A DNA stretch of 64,000 nt. Origin: JAIBJN01 sp963775395 (GTDB lineage Bacteria > Actinomycetota > Thermoleophilia > Gaiellales > Gaiellaceae). The position numbers and the translations under genes were made by a program. The notes below the pieces were generated by a model. It did not search any database and had not been told where the DNA came from. It worked only from the letters and a program-made list of their open reading frames with translations. The stretch covers positions 186,001 through 250,000 of the forward strand of contig CAVZIX010000020.1 of the NCBI GenBank assembly GCA_963775395.1. The letters run 5' to 3'. The first letter of the stretch is position 1. Each line of letters begins with the position of its first letter. Positions 35,378-43,734 of this stretch are shown in pieces.

Positions 35378-35914
35378 TCAGAAGAGCTCGTGGACGCTGC
35401 TCAGGCTGTCGGCCCGGTCGACCTGGGCGCAGTCCCTTCCGGGACCGCCTTCGACACGATCGCGGTTGCCGTCCCGGGCGTAGAGCAGGTCCCGGGCAGA
35501 GCCTCCGAAGAGGCCGTCGCGGTGGCCGCCGCCGAACACGCGGTCGCCTCCGAACCCGCCTAGCAGCCTGTCCCGCCCGAGCTCGCCGCGGAGGATGTCG
35601 TTGCCGCGCTCGCCTTCGACCACGTCGTTGCCCGGGCCGGCGTACACGCGGTCGTCGCCCAGGCCGCCCTTGATGCGGTCGTTCCCCGTGCCTCCGCGGA
35701 TGAGGTCGTTCCCGCCCAGGCCACGGATGACGTCGGCGCCGCCCAAGCCGCAGATGACGTCGCTCTGCGGCGTCCCGACGAGAGTGTCCGCGCCGGCTGT
35801 GCCCGTGATCGTGCAGCCCCCGGCGTTCGCCTCGGACACGAAATCGAGCTCCATGGTGGCCGGTGCGGCGAACGCGAACGCCGACGCCAGCACTACCGCA
35901 GTTCCCTTCAACAT
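35378..35914 (-). CDS. Secreted RTX/haemolysin-type calcium-binding repeat protein
   Basis: 178 aa. A signal-like hydrophobic segment (about residues 8-20) from ATG 35914 (AAGGAGG a few nt upstream) is followed by nine or more nonapeptide-like repeats of the GGxGxDxhx type (for example GLGGADVIRGLGGNDLI, then GGTGNDRIKGG and GPGNDVVEGERGND), which bind calcium in a parallel beta-roll. It lacks a protease or lipase domain. The start overlaps the ligase stop by 7 nt (35908-35914), so it is translationally coupled to the polysaccharide operon. It could be a surface adhesin or calcium sponge of the matrix. Confidence 0.82.
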   Translation of the reverse strand: MLKGTAVVLASAFAFAAPATMELDFVSEANAGGCTITGTAGADTLVGTPQSDVICGLGGADVIRGLGGNDLIRGGTGNDRIKGGLGDDRVYAGPGNDVVEGERGNDILRGELGRDRLLGGFGGDRVFGGGHRDGLFGGSARDLLYARDGNRDRVEGGPGRDCAQVDRADSLSSVHELF

Positions 35915-37281
35915 GTTGCGCCTCCTTGTGACGCCGTTTCCTTTCGCGGGGACAGGCCGACGCGCCGCCGTGCCCATCCCGCCCAGATGAGGGCGGCCAC
36001 CACCCACAGGTGCCGCCAGTGGAGCGTGTCGATCACGAAGCTGTTGACGAGGATTCCGCACCAGGCCCCCAGTAACGCCGCCGAGCCGATCCCGTACGTG
36101 TCACGACCTGCCGCCGCGTTCGCCAGCGCCGCGCCCAGCGTGAAGACCAGCAGCGCGAGGAACGCCATGAACCCCGGGAGCCCTTGCTCGGCGAACACGC
36201 GCACGTACGTGCTGTGCGCGGAGATCGGGGCCACGAGCTCGAACTGGCCTGGACCGACGCCGAAGGGGTACCGCTGAGCCGGCTCGAGCCCGGCGGCCTG
36301 GGCGCCGAAGCGGTCTGCGTCGTAGCTCTGGATGCGAGCCCGGTCGGCGAGAAAATCCCCGGATCCGCTGACCGAGACCGCGCCCGCGACCAACGCTCCG
36401 GCGACCAGCGCCAGCACGAGAGCGAGGATGACCTTGCGTCCCCCTCCACGCCTCATCGCCATGACGACGAGCACCATTCCGACGCCCGCGGCCAGATTGG
36501 CCCAGGCCCCGCGCGAGTACGAGAAGATCAGCCCGAGCGTGAGGAGGAGAAGGAGGAGCCCTTTCAGGAGGCGCCCGAAGCCGAAGAGCCGTGGCGTGAG
36601 CGTCTCCTCCATGAGGATGAGGATCGCGGGGACGAGGAACGGGCCGAAGACGTTTGGATCCTTGAACAGCGCCTGCACGCGGTCTTCGAACACCATGAGG
36701 TCGCCGCCCGGAAGTGGGAGGAAGAGCGCCAGCAGGCCGACGGACGCCGAGAGGGCGGCCGCGGCAAGGTAGCCGCCGGCCGCGACCTTTGCCCGCCGGC
36801 GGTTCGTGACCCAGCCCGCGAGCCAGACGGCGAGGACGGCGACGTACGCGGTCGTGGCGAAGAAGGTGACGGCGCGCTCGTAGTCCACGACCTCGATCGC
36901 GGACACGAGGTTGAGCGCGAAGAAGGCTCCGAGGATTCCGACGACGGCGGCAGGCACGCGCTGAATGCGGAAGCCGCCGGTAACGAGAGCGACCGCAATG
37001 ACGACGAAGAACACGAGATCCGCCGGCGCGGGCTCGATGATGACGACGCCGAGCAGCGCGAACCCGAGGGCCGCTGCAGCCTCCTGCCGGACGAGGACGA
37101 GCGCCAGAATGGCGACGAGGCCGAGGCCCGCGAGGGTCGCAAGCTGAAGCGTGGGCGGGTACCGGGAAAGGGCGAGGCTGACCACCACGGCGAGAAGCAG
37201 GCACGCCGTAGTGGCCGCGAGCGCGCCCAGGCTCCGCCGGGCGGCGATCGGATCTCGTGCTGGGGCGTACATCGCGTTCAC
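35908..37281 (-). CDS. O-antigen ligase/polymerase-type membrane protein (Wzy/WaaL-like)
   Basis: 457 aa, about twelve transmembrane helices with the large periplasmic loop of the Wzy_C family (RIQSYDADRFGAQAAG, then PFGVGPGQFELVAPISAHST, which holds the conserved His-Ser pair). The start is taken at GTG 37281, which overlaps the stop of the previous gene (GTGA). Members polymerise or ligate lipid-linked polysaccharide on the outer face. There is a second protein of the same kind directly upstream. Which one polymerises and which one ligates cannot be told. Confidence 0.85.
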   Translation of the reverse strand: MNAMYAPARDPIAARRSLGALAATTACLLLAVVVSLALSRYPPTLQLATLAGLGLVAILALVLVRQEAAAALGFALLGVVIIEPAPADLVFFVVIAVALVTGGFRIQRVPAAVVGILGAFFALNLVSAIEVVDYERAVTFFATTAYVAVLAVWLAGWVTNRRRAKVAAGGYLAAAALSASVGLLALFLPLPGGDLMVFEDRVQALFKDPNVFGPFLVPAILILMEETLTPRLFGFGRLLKGLLLLLLTLGLIFSYSRGAWANLAAGVGMVLVVMAMRRGGGRKVILALVLALVAGALVAGAVSVSGSGDFLADRARIQSYDADRFGAQAAGLEPAQRYPFGVGPGQFELVAPISAHSTYVRVFAEQGLPGFMAFLALLVFTLGAALANAAAGRDTYGIGSAALLGAWCGILVNSFVIDTLHWRHLWVVAALIWAGWARRRVGLSPRKETASQGGATC

Positions 37282-39323
37282 TCGCCCACCCCGCTGCACC
37301 GGCTCTCCAGTCCGAGCACCGGCTTGCAATCGACCGGTCGCCGACCCAGCGGGCCACGAACGGCGCTCTCGGACGGGTTCCCGACGACCAGGCGCTCGCG
37401 CGGATTGAGCGACCGCGCGCGCTCGAGGCGGGCGAGCGCCTCCACGCTCCTCCCTTCCTCTTCGGCGAGCAGGGCCAGCTGGAGATGCACGTACCAGTCG
37501 TCGGGATTTCGCTCGAGCGCTCGCTGGAATGCCGCCCGGGCCTGCTCGGTGTCCCCGTCGCGTAGCGCCAGCGTTCCGGCGACGACGTCGGCTCGCTCGC
37601 TGAGCGGGTTCAGTCCGTGGGCGCGCTCGAGGTGCGAGAGAGCCCGGTCGGGCGAGTCAGGCCACGCCCGCACGCCCCGCTCGAGCTCGAGCGCCGCCAG
37701 GCCGGGAAACGCGAAGGAGGCGGCGGCAACGGCGAAGAGAGCTGCTGCGCCGGCAAGCGCTGCTGTGGAGTGGGCTCGCGTGCGGGCGGTCTCCCGAGGG
37801 GTAGATCGCGCGAGGCTCGAGGCCAGTCCCAACAGGGCGAGCGCGGAGACCCCGAGCGCGGGAATCTCCCACAGCCAATCGATCGAGCCGTGTACGAGCC
37901 AGTACACCCCGGATGCAAGCCCGGCCGCGGCGGCTGCGGCGGGCAGCGAATCGGGCTCCCGTCGACGGGGCAGGGCGGCCGCGAGCGCGGCCGCGACGAA
38001 GCCCAGGAAGAGCGCGCCGCCGATCAGGCCTGTCTGCGAGAAGGGCCTCAGGGCGAGGCTGTGAGGGTAGAGCGGCTCCTCACCTGTGCGTCGTTCCCGG
38101 GCGAAGTCGACCGCGAAGTTGTCGACGCCGACGCCGAGCAAGGGATGTTCGGCGACTTCGCCGGCGGCCACCCTCCACATGTCGTAGCGACCGGTCTCCA
38201 GGCCTGGACGCGGTGCGCCTCCTAGCGACGTCGCCACGGCTGCGCAGAGGGCGACGAGCACGAGACCGGCTGCCACGACTGCCGCAAGGCGCCGACGCGG
38301 CGTGAGCTGCGGCAAGTCCCTGCGGACGCGGCCGGTCTGGCCGACGAAAAAGACGAGCGCACCGACCAGGAAGAGCGCCAGGGTCGAGAGCGCGACCGCC
38401 ACGCGCTCCGCTCCGACGGCTCGCCCGACTTCCGCTTCGCTCCCGGCGGCGACGACTTCGAGCAGCGGGACGAGGGTCGCGGCGACGGCCGCGGAGAGCA
38501 GGAGCAGCACGGCGAGGAGGCGGAAGCGGTCACGGCTCACGAGAACGAGCACCAGCAGCGCGATCCCCCCGGCGACGAGCGAGCCGCGGCTCTGAGCGAG
38601 GAGGGCCAGCTGGAGGAGCAGCCCTCCGGCTGCCAGGAACAGGCTCCGTATCGCCCAGTGAACCTCCGGCCGGGCTGCGAGGGCCACGGCCGGCCAGAAC
38701 GCCATCAGGAAGAGCGCCGCGCTCGCGTTCTCGTATCCGGTCGGTGCAGCCAGCCGGTTTCCGTTGAACGCCTCGGCCCCCTCCGCTGCGAGCGCGATGC
38801 CGCCGACCGCTGCTGTGCCCAGCGCGAAGAGGCCCAGCACCAGGACAGCCTCCGGAGGGCGCCACCAGAGGAGCGCGAACGTCGCGTACGCGACGGCGTA
38901 GAGGAGGGTCCGATTGGCACCGTCCCAGGCATCTCCCTGCACGCCCGCCCAGGTGATCGACAGGAAGCTCCACGCCGTGAACGCCGCCAGCAGCGCGACG
39001 GCCGCCCGGGCCCGCGGAGCCGGCCTGGTACGCCGGCGCGGGCTCACGACGACGACGGCCAGGAGCGCGAGGAAGAGGAGCGCTCCCGGATACCAGGTCG
39101 TGGGGGCATAGCCGCCTCCGTCCGCCGCCCACCAGAGGAGGATCGCAACCGTCACGAGGCCGAACGGGAGCGCGCCCGCCCGGCCCGCACGGTCGTTGTA
39201 GGCTTCCTCGCCGTGGGCATGGGCGCTTCTCGCGCGCGGAGCAGCAGGCCTCGTACGGAGCGGGCTCCGTAGGACGCTTCCCTCCTCGCGCTTCAGGCTG
39301 AGGCCGTTTCTCAGTGCGTCCAC
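37278..39323 (-). CDS. O-antigen ligase/polymerase-like membrane protein with C-terminal TPR
   Basis: 681 aa. About twelve transmembrane helices with a Wzy_C loop (MWRVAAGEVAEHPLLGVGVDN, then YPHSLALRPFSQTGLIG). The last 130 residues have TPR-like helices (ALSHLERAHGLNPLSERADV, then EQARAAFQRALERNPDDWY). A TPR fusion to a Wzy-like protein may dock a partner or the lipid-linked glycan. The start is GTG 39323, overlapping the divergent GT4 start at 39314 by 10 nt. The stop overlaps the next ligase start by 4 nt. Confidence 0.85.
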   Translation of the reverse strand: MDALRNGLSLKREEGSVLRSPLRTRPAAPRARSAHAHGEEAYNDRAGRAGALPFGLVTVAILLWWAADGGGYAPTTWYPGALLFLALLAVVVVSPRRRTRPAPRARAAVALLAAFTAWSFLSITWAGVQGDAWDGANRTLLYAVAYATFALLWWRPPEAVLVLGLFALGTAAVGGIALAAEGAEAFNGNRLAAPTGYENASAALFLMAFWPAVALAARPEVHWAIRSLFLAAGGLLLQLALLAQSRGSLVAGGIALLVLVLVSRDRFRLLAVLLLLSAAVAATLVPLLEVVAAGSEAEVGRAVGAERVAVALSTLALFLVGALVFFVGQTGRVRRDLPQLTPRRRLAAVVAAGLVLVALCAAVATSLGGAPRPGLETGRYDMWRVAAGEVAEHPLLGVGVDNFAVDFARERRTGEEPLYPHSLALRPFSQTGLIGGALFLGFVAAALAAALPRRREPDSLPAAAAAAGLASGVYWLVHGSIDWLWEIPALGVSALALLGLASSLARSTPRETARTRAHSTAALAGAAALFAVAAASFAFPGLAALELERGVRAWPDSPDRALSHLERAHGLNPLSERADVVAGTLALRDGDTEQARAAFQRALERNPDDWYVHLQLALLAEEEGRSVEALARLERARSLNPRERLVVGNPSESAVRGPLGRRPVDCKPVLGLESRCSGVGE

Positions 39324-40434
39324 GGATCCTGCTCCTCGTCACGCTCGCCGAGACGGGCGGCGCGCAGACCTACGTCGCGAGCCTGCTGCCGACGCTCGCC
39401 CGGCATTTCGACGTGACCGTGGCAGCCCACGGCAGCGGGCCGCTCCGCGACCGAGCGAACGCGGCCGGCGTGCGCTTCGTCCCGCTCGAGCACATCCGTC
39501 GGCCGATCAGCCCGTTGCGTGACCTCCGCGGCCTGCTCGAGCTCACGGCGCTCATCCGGCGAGAACGACCGCACATCGTTCACGTCAACAGCGCCAAGGC
39601 GGGGGCGCTGGGACGCCTGGCCGGCTGGCTCGCGCGCGTCCCGATCCGCATCTACACGGTGCACGGCTGGGCGTTCACGGCCCACCGTGGGACGAGCGCG
39701 GCCGTGTATCGGTGGGCGGAGCGGGTTCTGCGCCCGCTGACGACGACGACGATCTGTGTCGCCGAGAGCGAGCGCCGCGCCGGCCTCGACGCCGGGACAT
39801 GCGACGAAGCGACGACGGTCGTGATTCACAACGGTGTCGAGCTTCCGAACGCAGGAGCTGTCGAGACTCGCTCCGGGGCCGTACCGGCTCGTGACGGTCG
39901 GCCGGCTTCAGGCGCCCAAGGATCCACTCACGCTCGTTCGCGCGCTCGGCTGAGCTGGGGAGACCCGGCGAGGCGGTGATCGCAGGCGACGGGCCCGATC
40001 GGCCCGCCGTCGAGAGCGAGGTTCGCCGGCTCGGGTTGGAGTCGGCTGTTCGCCTCGCCGGTGAGCGGGACGACGTGGCGGAGCTCCTGGCGGCAGCCGA
40101 CCTGTTCGTCCTGTCGACCCGCTCCGAAGGCCTTCCGCTCTCGATCCTGGAGGCCATGGCAGCCGGACTGCCCGTCGTGGCCTCGGACGTCGGCGGGGTG
40201 CCCGAGCTCGTCGTCGACGGGGAGACGGGTTTCCTCGTCCCACCCGGCGACCCACACGCCCTCGCCGCAGCGATCGAGCGCCTCCTCGACGATCCCGCGC
40301 TGCGCCGCCGCCTCGGCGCAGCCGGCCGGCTCCGAGTCTCGGAGCACTTCGATCTGGCGTCGACTCGGCGAGCCCATCTCGACCTCTACCGCACCCTGCT
40401 CGCCGACGCGGGGCTGCCCTTGCCCTCTCCGTAG
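39314..40434 (+). CDS. GT4-family glycosyltransferase (two frameshifts)
   Basis: N-terminal half from GTG 39314: LVTLAETGGAQTYVASLLP (a typical GGxQ loop), then HIVHVNSAKAGALGRLAGW and YTVHGWAFTAHRG, then VIHNGVELPN. A middle piece (GPYRLVTVGRLQAPKDPLTL) is in a second frame, and the C-terminal half AVIAGDGPDRPAVE, then VLSTRSEGLPLSILEAMAAG and VASDVGGVPELV, is in a third frame to 40434. Frame changes are near 39850-39858 and 39945-39955, and all parts belong to one GT4 enzyme of about 373 aa. Transfers a sugar in assembling the repeat unit. Its 3' end overlaps the convergent deacetylase by 49 nt. Confidence 0.78.
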
Positions 40435-41336
40435 CGGAGCCGGCGATAGACGCCGCGGAGGGGGAGAGGAGTGTCGTGCCCGCCGCCCACCTTGGCCCGG
40501 AAGTCGAGCAGGCCGTCTCGCGAGTCGATCTGACGGCGTCTCAGCGCGAAGCGGTCCGTCTGTGGGAGGTTCACGCCCGGCTCGCACGAGACGGCGACGC
40601 GGTATCCCGCCGCCCGTGCGAGCTGCCGCTCGCGCGGGCCGAAGAGGCCGGCCGGATACGAGAGGGCCGTGACCGGCCGGCCGAGACAAGCTTCGAGCTC
40701 ACGCTTCGAGTCCTCGATCTCTGCTGCCGCTCGTCCGTCATCGACCGCCAAGAGGTTCGGGTGGGTGACCGTATGCGCCTCGAACTCGAGCGTTTCGCCG
40801 CGATCGAGCTCGGCGATATCCATCCAGCCGAGCAGCGGGGGCTGGCGCTCGTACCACCCGAACGAGGCTCGCCCGTCCGTGACGCCCGTCGCGACGAACA
40901 CGGTGGCCCGGAATCCGTATTCGGCGAGCACGGGGAGGGCATGCTCGGCCACGTCGAGATAGCCGTCGTCGAAGTTCAGCCCAACGGCGCGCTCAGGCAT
41001 TTCGCCGGCCTCGAGCAGATCGGCGATCTGGACGATGTCGAGAACCTGGTATCCGGCTGACGCGAGGTAGTCCATCTGCTCGCGAAAACGCCGCGGATGC
41101 ACTGCGAGCTCGTCCCGCGCGTCCGACACCCGGTGGTAGAACAGAATCCGGAGGCCGCTCGCGTCGACGCGCCCGCGCGAGCGTGCGTACCAGGCCGCGG
41201 AGCGGGCGCGCGTCACGGTGGCCTTGACCGGGTACGGGAGGGACGGTCCGATCCCGCGCAGGGCGCCCGGGTCCGGCCGGTCCGGGGCTCGCGGGGGCGA
41301 AGGCGACGGACTATCCTTCGGTGCCCCCGGGGTCAT
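40386..41336 (-). CDS. Polysaccharide deacetylase (NodB/CE4 domain)
   Basis: 316 aa. Residues 60-260 carry a NodB domain: ILFYHRVSD at the start, GLNFDDGYLDV (catalytic Asp and metal Asp), and HTVTHPNL (second metal motif HxxxHP). Metal and catalytic residues appear complete. No signal peptide or transmembrane helix is seen, so it acts in the cytoplasm or by an unusual route; the N-terminal 40 residues are Pro/Ser-rich. Start ATG 41336 has an AGAGGA site about 7 nt before it (41354 also possible). It lies in the exopolysaccharide locus, so may trim acetyl groups from the repeat unit. Confidence 0.85.
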   Translation of the reverse strand: MTPGAPKDSPSPSPPRAPDRPDPGALRGIGPSLPYPVKATVTRARSAAWYARSRGRVDASGLRILFYHRVSDARDELAVHPRRFREQMDYLASAGYQVLDIVQIADLLEAGEMPERAVGLNFDDGYLDVAEHALPVLAEYGFRATVFVATGVTDGRASFGWYERQPPLLGWMDIAELDRGETLEFEAHTVTHPNLLAVDDGRAAAEIEDSKRELEACLGRPVTALSYPAGLFGPRERQLARAAGYRVAVSCEPGVNLPQTDRFALRRRQIDSRDGLLDFRAKVGGGHDTPLPLRGVYRRLRYGEGKGSPASASRVR

Positions 41337-41395
41337 GTCAGCTTCCTCTTTCATTTCGGGGCCTCCACTCGCGGCCGTGCGGGGTATCGCTCCCA

Positions 41396-42565
41396 TTGCC
41401 TGAGCGCCTCGACGTCGCGGTCGTCGGCGCGGGCCCGTACGGGCTCTCCGTCGCCGCGCATCTCGCCGGGCGACGGGTGCGCACGTTCGGCGAGCCGATG
41501 GAGACCTGGCGCACCCGGATGCCGCCGTACATGCTCCTGCGCTCGGACTGGAAGGAGACCTCGCTGTCCGCACCCGGCAACCTCGGCTCGATCGACCGGT
41601 GGGCGCGGGTCGTTGGCGAGGAGCGTGAGGAGCCGATTCCGCTCCAGAAGTTCCTGCGCTACGCCGAATGGTTCCGGCAGACCTTCGTCCCCGAAGGCGA
41701 CCCGTCGGATGTGGCAGCCCTCGAGCGGGCCCCCGACGGCTACCGGCTGACCACCGCTGCGGGGGACGAGCTCGATGTGCGCGAAGCGGTCGTCGCGGTC
41801 GGGGCGGTCCCCTTCGCCTATGCGCCTCCGCCGCTCGGAGAGGCCGTCGGAGGCCGTGTGGCGTTCGCCACCTCGCTCCAGGACTACGAGCCCTATCGCG
41901 GCAGGCGCGTGGTCGTCGTCGGAGGGGGCCAGGGAGGCCTGGAGAGTGCGTCGCTCGCCATTCGTGCCGGTGCCGACGTCGAGCTCATCGTTCGCTCGAG
42001 CCTGCGATGGTTCGCCGACCGCGAGCCTCACCGACCGCGCGGTCGCGTGCGGCAGCGCCTCTACCGGCTCGCCTATCCGGTGGTGGGCTACGGCCCCCCG
42101 CCGCTGAACCGGCTCGCCCTGCACCCGGACGTCTTCGCCGCCCTTCCGGCCGGCGCACGTCGCCAGCTGAGCGCCCGCATCCTTCGCGCCGGCGGCTCTC
42201 CGTGGCTGCGAGAGGAGGTCGAGCGCAGCGTCAACGTGACGGAGGGCGTCGGGGTGGTCGGGATCGACCAGAACGGCGTTGTCCGGCTGCGCCTGAGCGA
42301 CGGCAGCGTGCGCGAGGCGGATGCCGTCATCCTCGCCGCGGGCTTCCGCTTCTCCCTCGACCGCCTGACCTTCCTCTCGGAAAGCATGCGGAGGGCGATT
42401 GCGCTCGAGGATGGATGGCCGCAGCTCGATCGAGGGTTCCGCTCGACGGAGCGCGGACTTCTCTTCGTCGGCTTCGCAGCCGAGCATCGCTTCGGTCCGA
42501 TCGCGCGCTTCATTCCGGGGACCGGTTTCACGGCCAACCGCGTCCGGGAGGCCCTCGAGCGCTGA
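41396..42565 (+). CDS. FAD-dependent oxidoreductase, flavin monooxygenase-like
   Basis: About 389 aa. Rossmann FAD site at the very start (AVVGAGPYGLSVAAHL), a second dinucleotide site RVVVVGGGQGGLESASLA (about residue 180) for NAD(P)H, and a final segment IPGTGFTANRVREALE. The MPPYMLLRSDWKE segment after the first site matches the group that includes lysine/ornithine N-monooxygenase-like and uncharacterised FAD proteins. The start is TTG 41396 by homology of the Rossmann fold, weakly supported; the upstream frame to 41321 overlaps the divergent deacetylase. Substrate unknown. Its presence inside an exopolysaccharide locus is unusual. Confidence 0.8.
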   Translation: MPERLDVAVVGAGPYGLSVAAHLAGRRVRTFGEPMETWRTRMPPYMLLRSDWKETSLSAPGNLGSIDRWARVVGEEREEPIPLQKFLRYAEWFRQTFVPEGDPSDVAALERAPDGYRLTTAAGDELDVREAVVAVGAVPFAYAPPPLGEAVGGRVAFATSLQDYEPYRGRRVVVVGGGQGGLESASLAIRAGADVELIVRSSLRWFADREPHRPRGRVRQRLYRLAYPVVGYGPPPLNRLALHPDVFAALPAGARRQLSARILRAGGSPWLREEVERSVNVTEGVGVVGIDQNGVVRLRLSDGSVREADAVILAAGFRFSLDRLTFLSESMRRAIALEDGWPQLDRGFRSTERGLLFVGFAAEHRFGPIARFIPGTGFTANRVREALER

Positions 42566-42573
42566 GAGAGCTC

Positions 42574-43734
42574 TCATGCCCGCAGCGCGTCCCGCGAGCG
42601 GGCGGCCAAGCGCTTGAGAGGGGCGGTCCCGCCCATGTACAGGCGGTGGAGCGAGGACGAGCGCTTGAGGCGGAGACGAAGCCGGATGACGCCTAGTCGC
42701 GCAGCAACGACGGCGCGGGCCGGGACGCTCTCCGCGAGCCCGAGCCCGTGACACATGGGCTCGAATCCGTCGGCGATCTCGGTCTTGTAGCGCTCGGCTC
42801 CTCCCAGGAACTCCACCCGGGTGAGGCCTTCGTCCGCGGCGGCCTCGATCGTGTCCAGGGTGTTGACGAGCCCTGGAGAGAAACGGGCGAGCTCGGGGTC
42901 GAACGCGAGTCTATGGACGTACATTCGCCCCTCGAAGGCGAAGTAGTAGTGGAAGGCCACCGCGCGACCGTCGAGCTTCAGGAGCACGATTCGAGGCACG
43001 TCGAGCTCGGCGAGCGCGGCAATCGCTTCTCGCTGAAAGAGTCGCCCCTCGGGAGTCGCGAACCCAGAGCCGTCCGGGCGCCCCTCCCAGCGCAGGTCGT
43101 GCAGCCTGAAGGCGTCCTCGAGCGCAGGCTCGAGCTCGTCCAGGTCGCGGGCGACGACGACCTCCAGACGGCCGAGCTCGGCGAGCTGGCGTCGCCGGCG
43201 GCGGTGAAGGTTGCGCTTCTTGGAGCTCGTTTTCGCCTGGTAGACCGCCTCCCAGCCGGGGGTGAGGTCGAGGATCGGAGCCTCGACGCGCTGGATGACG
43301 TCCAGCGAAGGCCCGAGCGCCTCCGCGAGCCGGCTCTGCGTGGGCAGCCCGTAGACGTCGATCAGGTCGGCGGACGCCCGGACACGGGCGGCCAGCGCCT
43401 CGGCCGTCGCGACGTCCTCTCCGGGAGCGAGGAGGAGATCGCCGAGGGCCGATTGCCGCCCGCCCAGAAACCGCGCGGCTCGAAGGCCGAGATGGCGTCG
43501 AACGAGAAGAGGCAGCGCCGCGACGAGCCGGCCGTCCCGGCGTGCGACGTGCACGGTGAGCTCCGTCCCCTCGCCGTAGTGGCGCGTCCACGCGTCGAGC
43601 CACGCATGGAGGAGGAAGGGGCTCGGCCTCGGCATCGCCCGCACGAGTGGATCCCACTCGTCTGCGAGGCGCGTGAAGTCTTCGCTCCGGCTGATCGTGT
43701 CGAGCTCGAGCTTGGTGGCGACCGCAGTGCTCAT
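42574..43734 (-). CDS. CelD/FemAB-like GNAT acyltransferase
   Basis: 386 aa with two fused GNAT folds of the CelD/FemAB type: FLLHAWLDAWTRHYG at the start, and GFATPEGRLFQREAIAALAE followed by AVAFHYYFAFEGRMYVHRLAFDP and GLTRVEFLGGAERYK in the second half. Such proteins acylate sugars or amines during polysaccharide production. ATG 43734 overlaps the stop of the beta-helix gene upstream by 4 nt, so they are translationally coupled. It is convergent with the FAD-oxidoreductase gene 9 nt away. Confidence 0.85.
   Translation of the reverse strand: MSTAVATKLELDTISRSEDFTRLADEWDPLVRAMPRPSPFLLHAWLDAWTRHYGEGTELTVHVARRDGRLVAALPLLVRRHLGLRAARFLGGRQSALGDLLLAPGEDVATAEALAARVRASADLIDVYGLPTQSRLAEALGPSLDVIQRVEAPILDLTPGWEAVYQAKTSSKKRNLHRRRRRQLAELGRLEVVVARDLDELEPALEDAFRLHDLRWEGRPDGSGFATPEGRLFQREAIAALAELDVPRIVLLKLDGRAVAFHYYFAFEGRMYVHRLAFDPELARFSPGLVNTLDTIEAAADEGLTRVEFLGGAERYKTEIADGFEPMCHGLGLAESVPARAVVAARLGVIRLRLRLKRSSSLHRLYMGGTAPLKRLAARSRDALRA

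Noticed and set aside
36184..38064. Plus-strand open frame across the two ligase genes
   Set aside because: Antisense, low-complexity Arg/Glu composition; the minus strand shows membrane helices and the Wzy_C loop in both genes.
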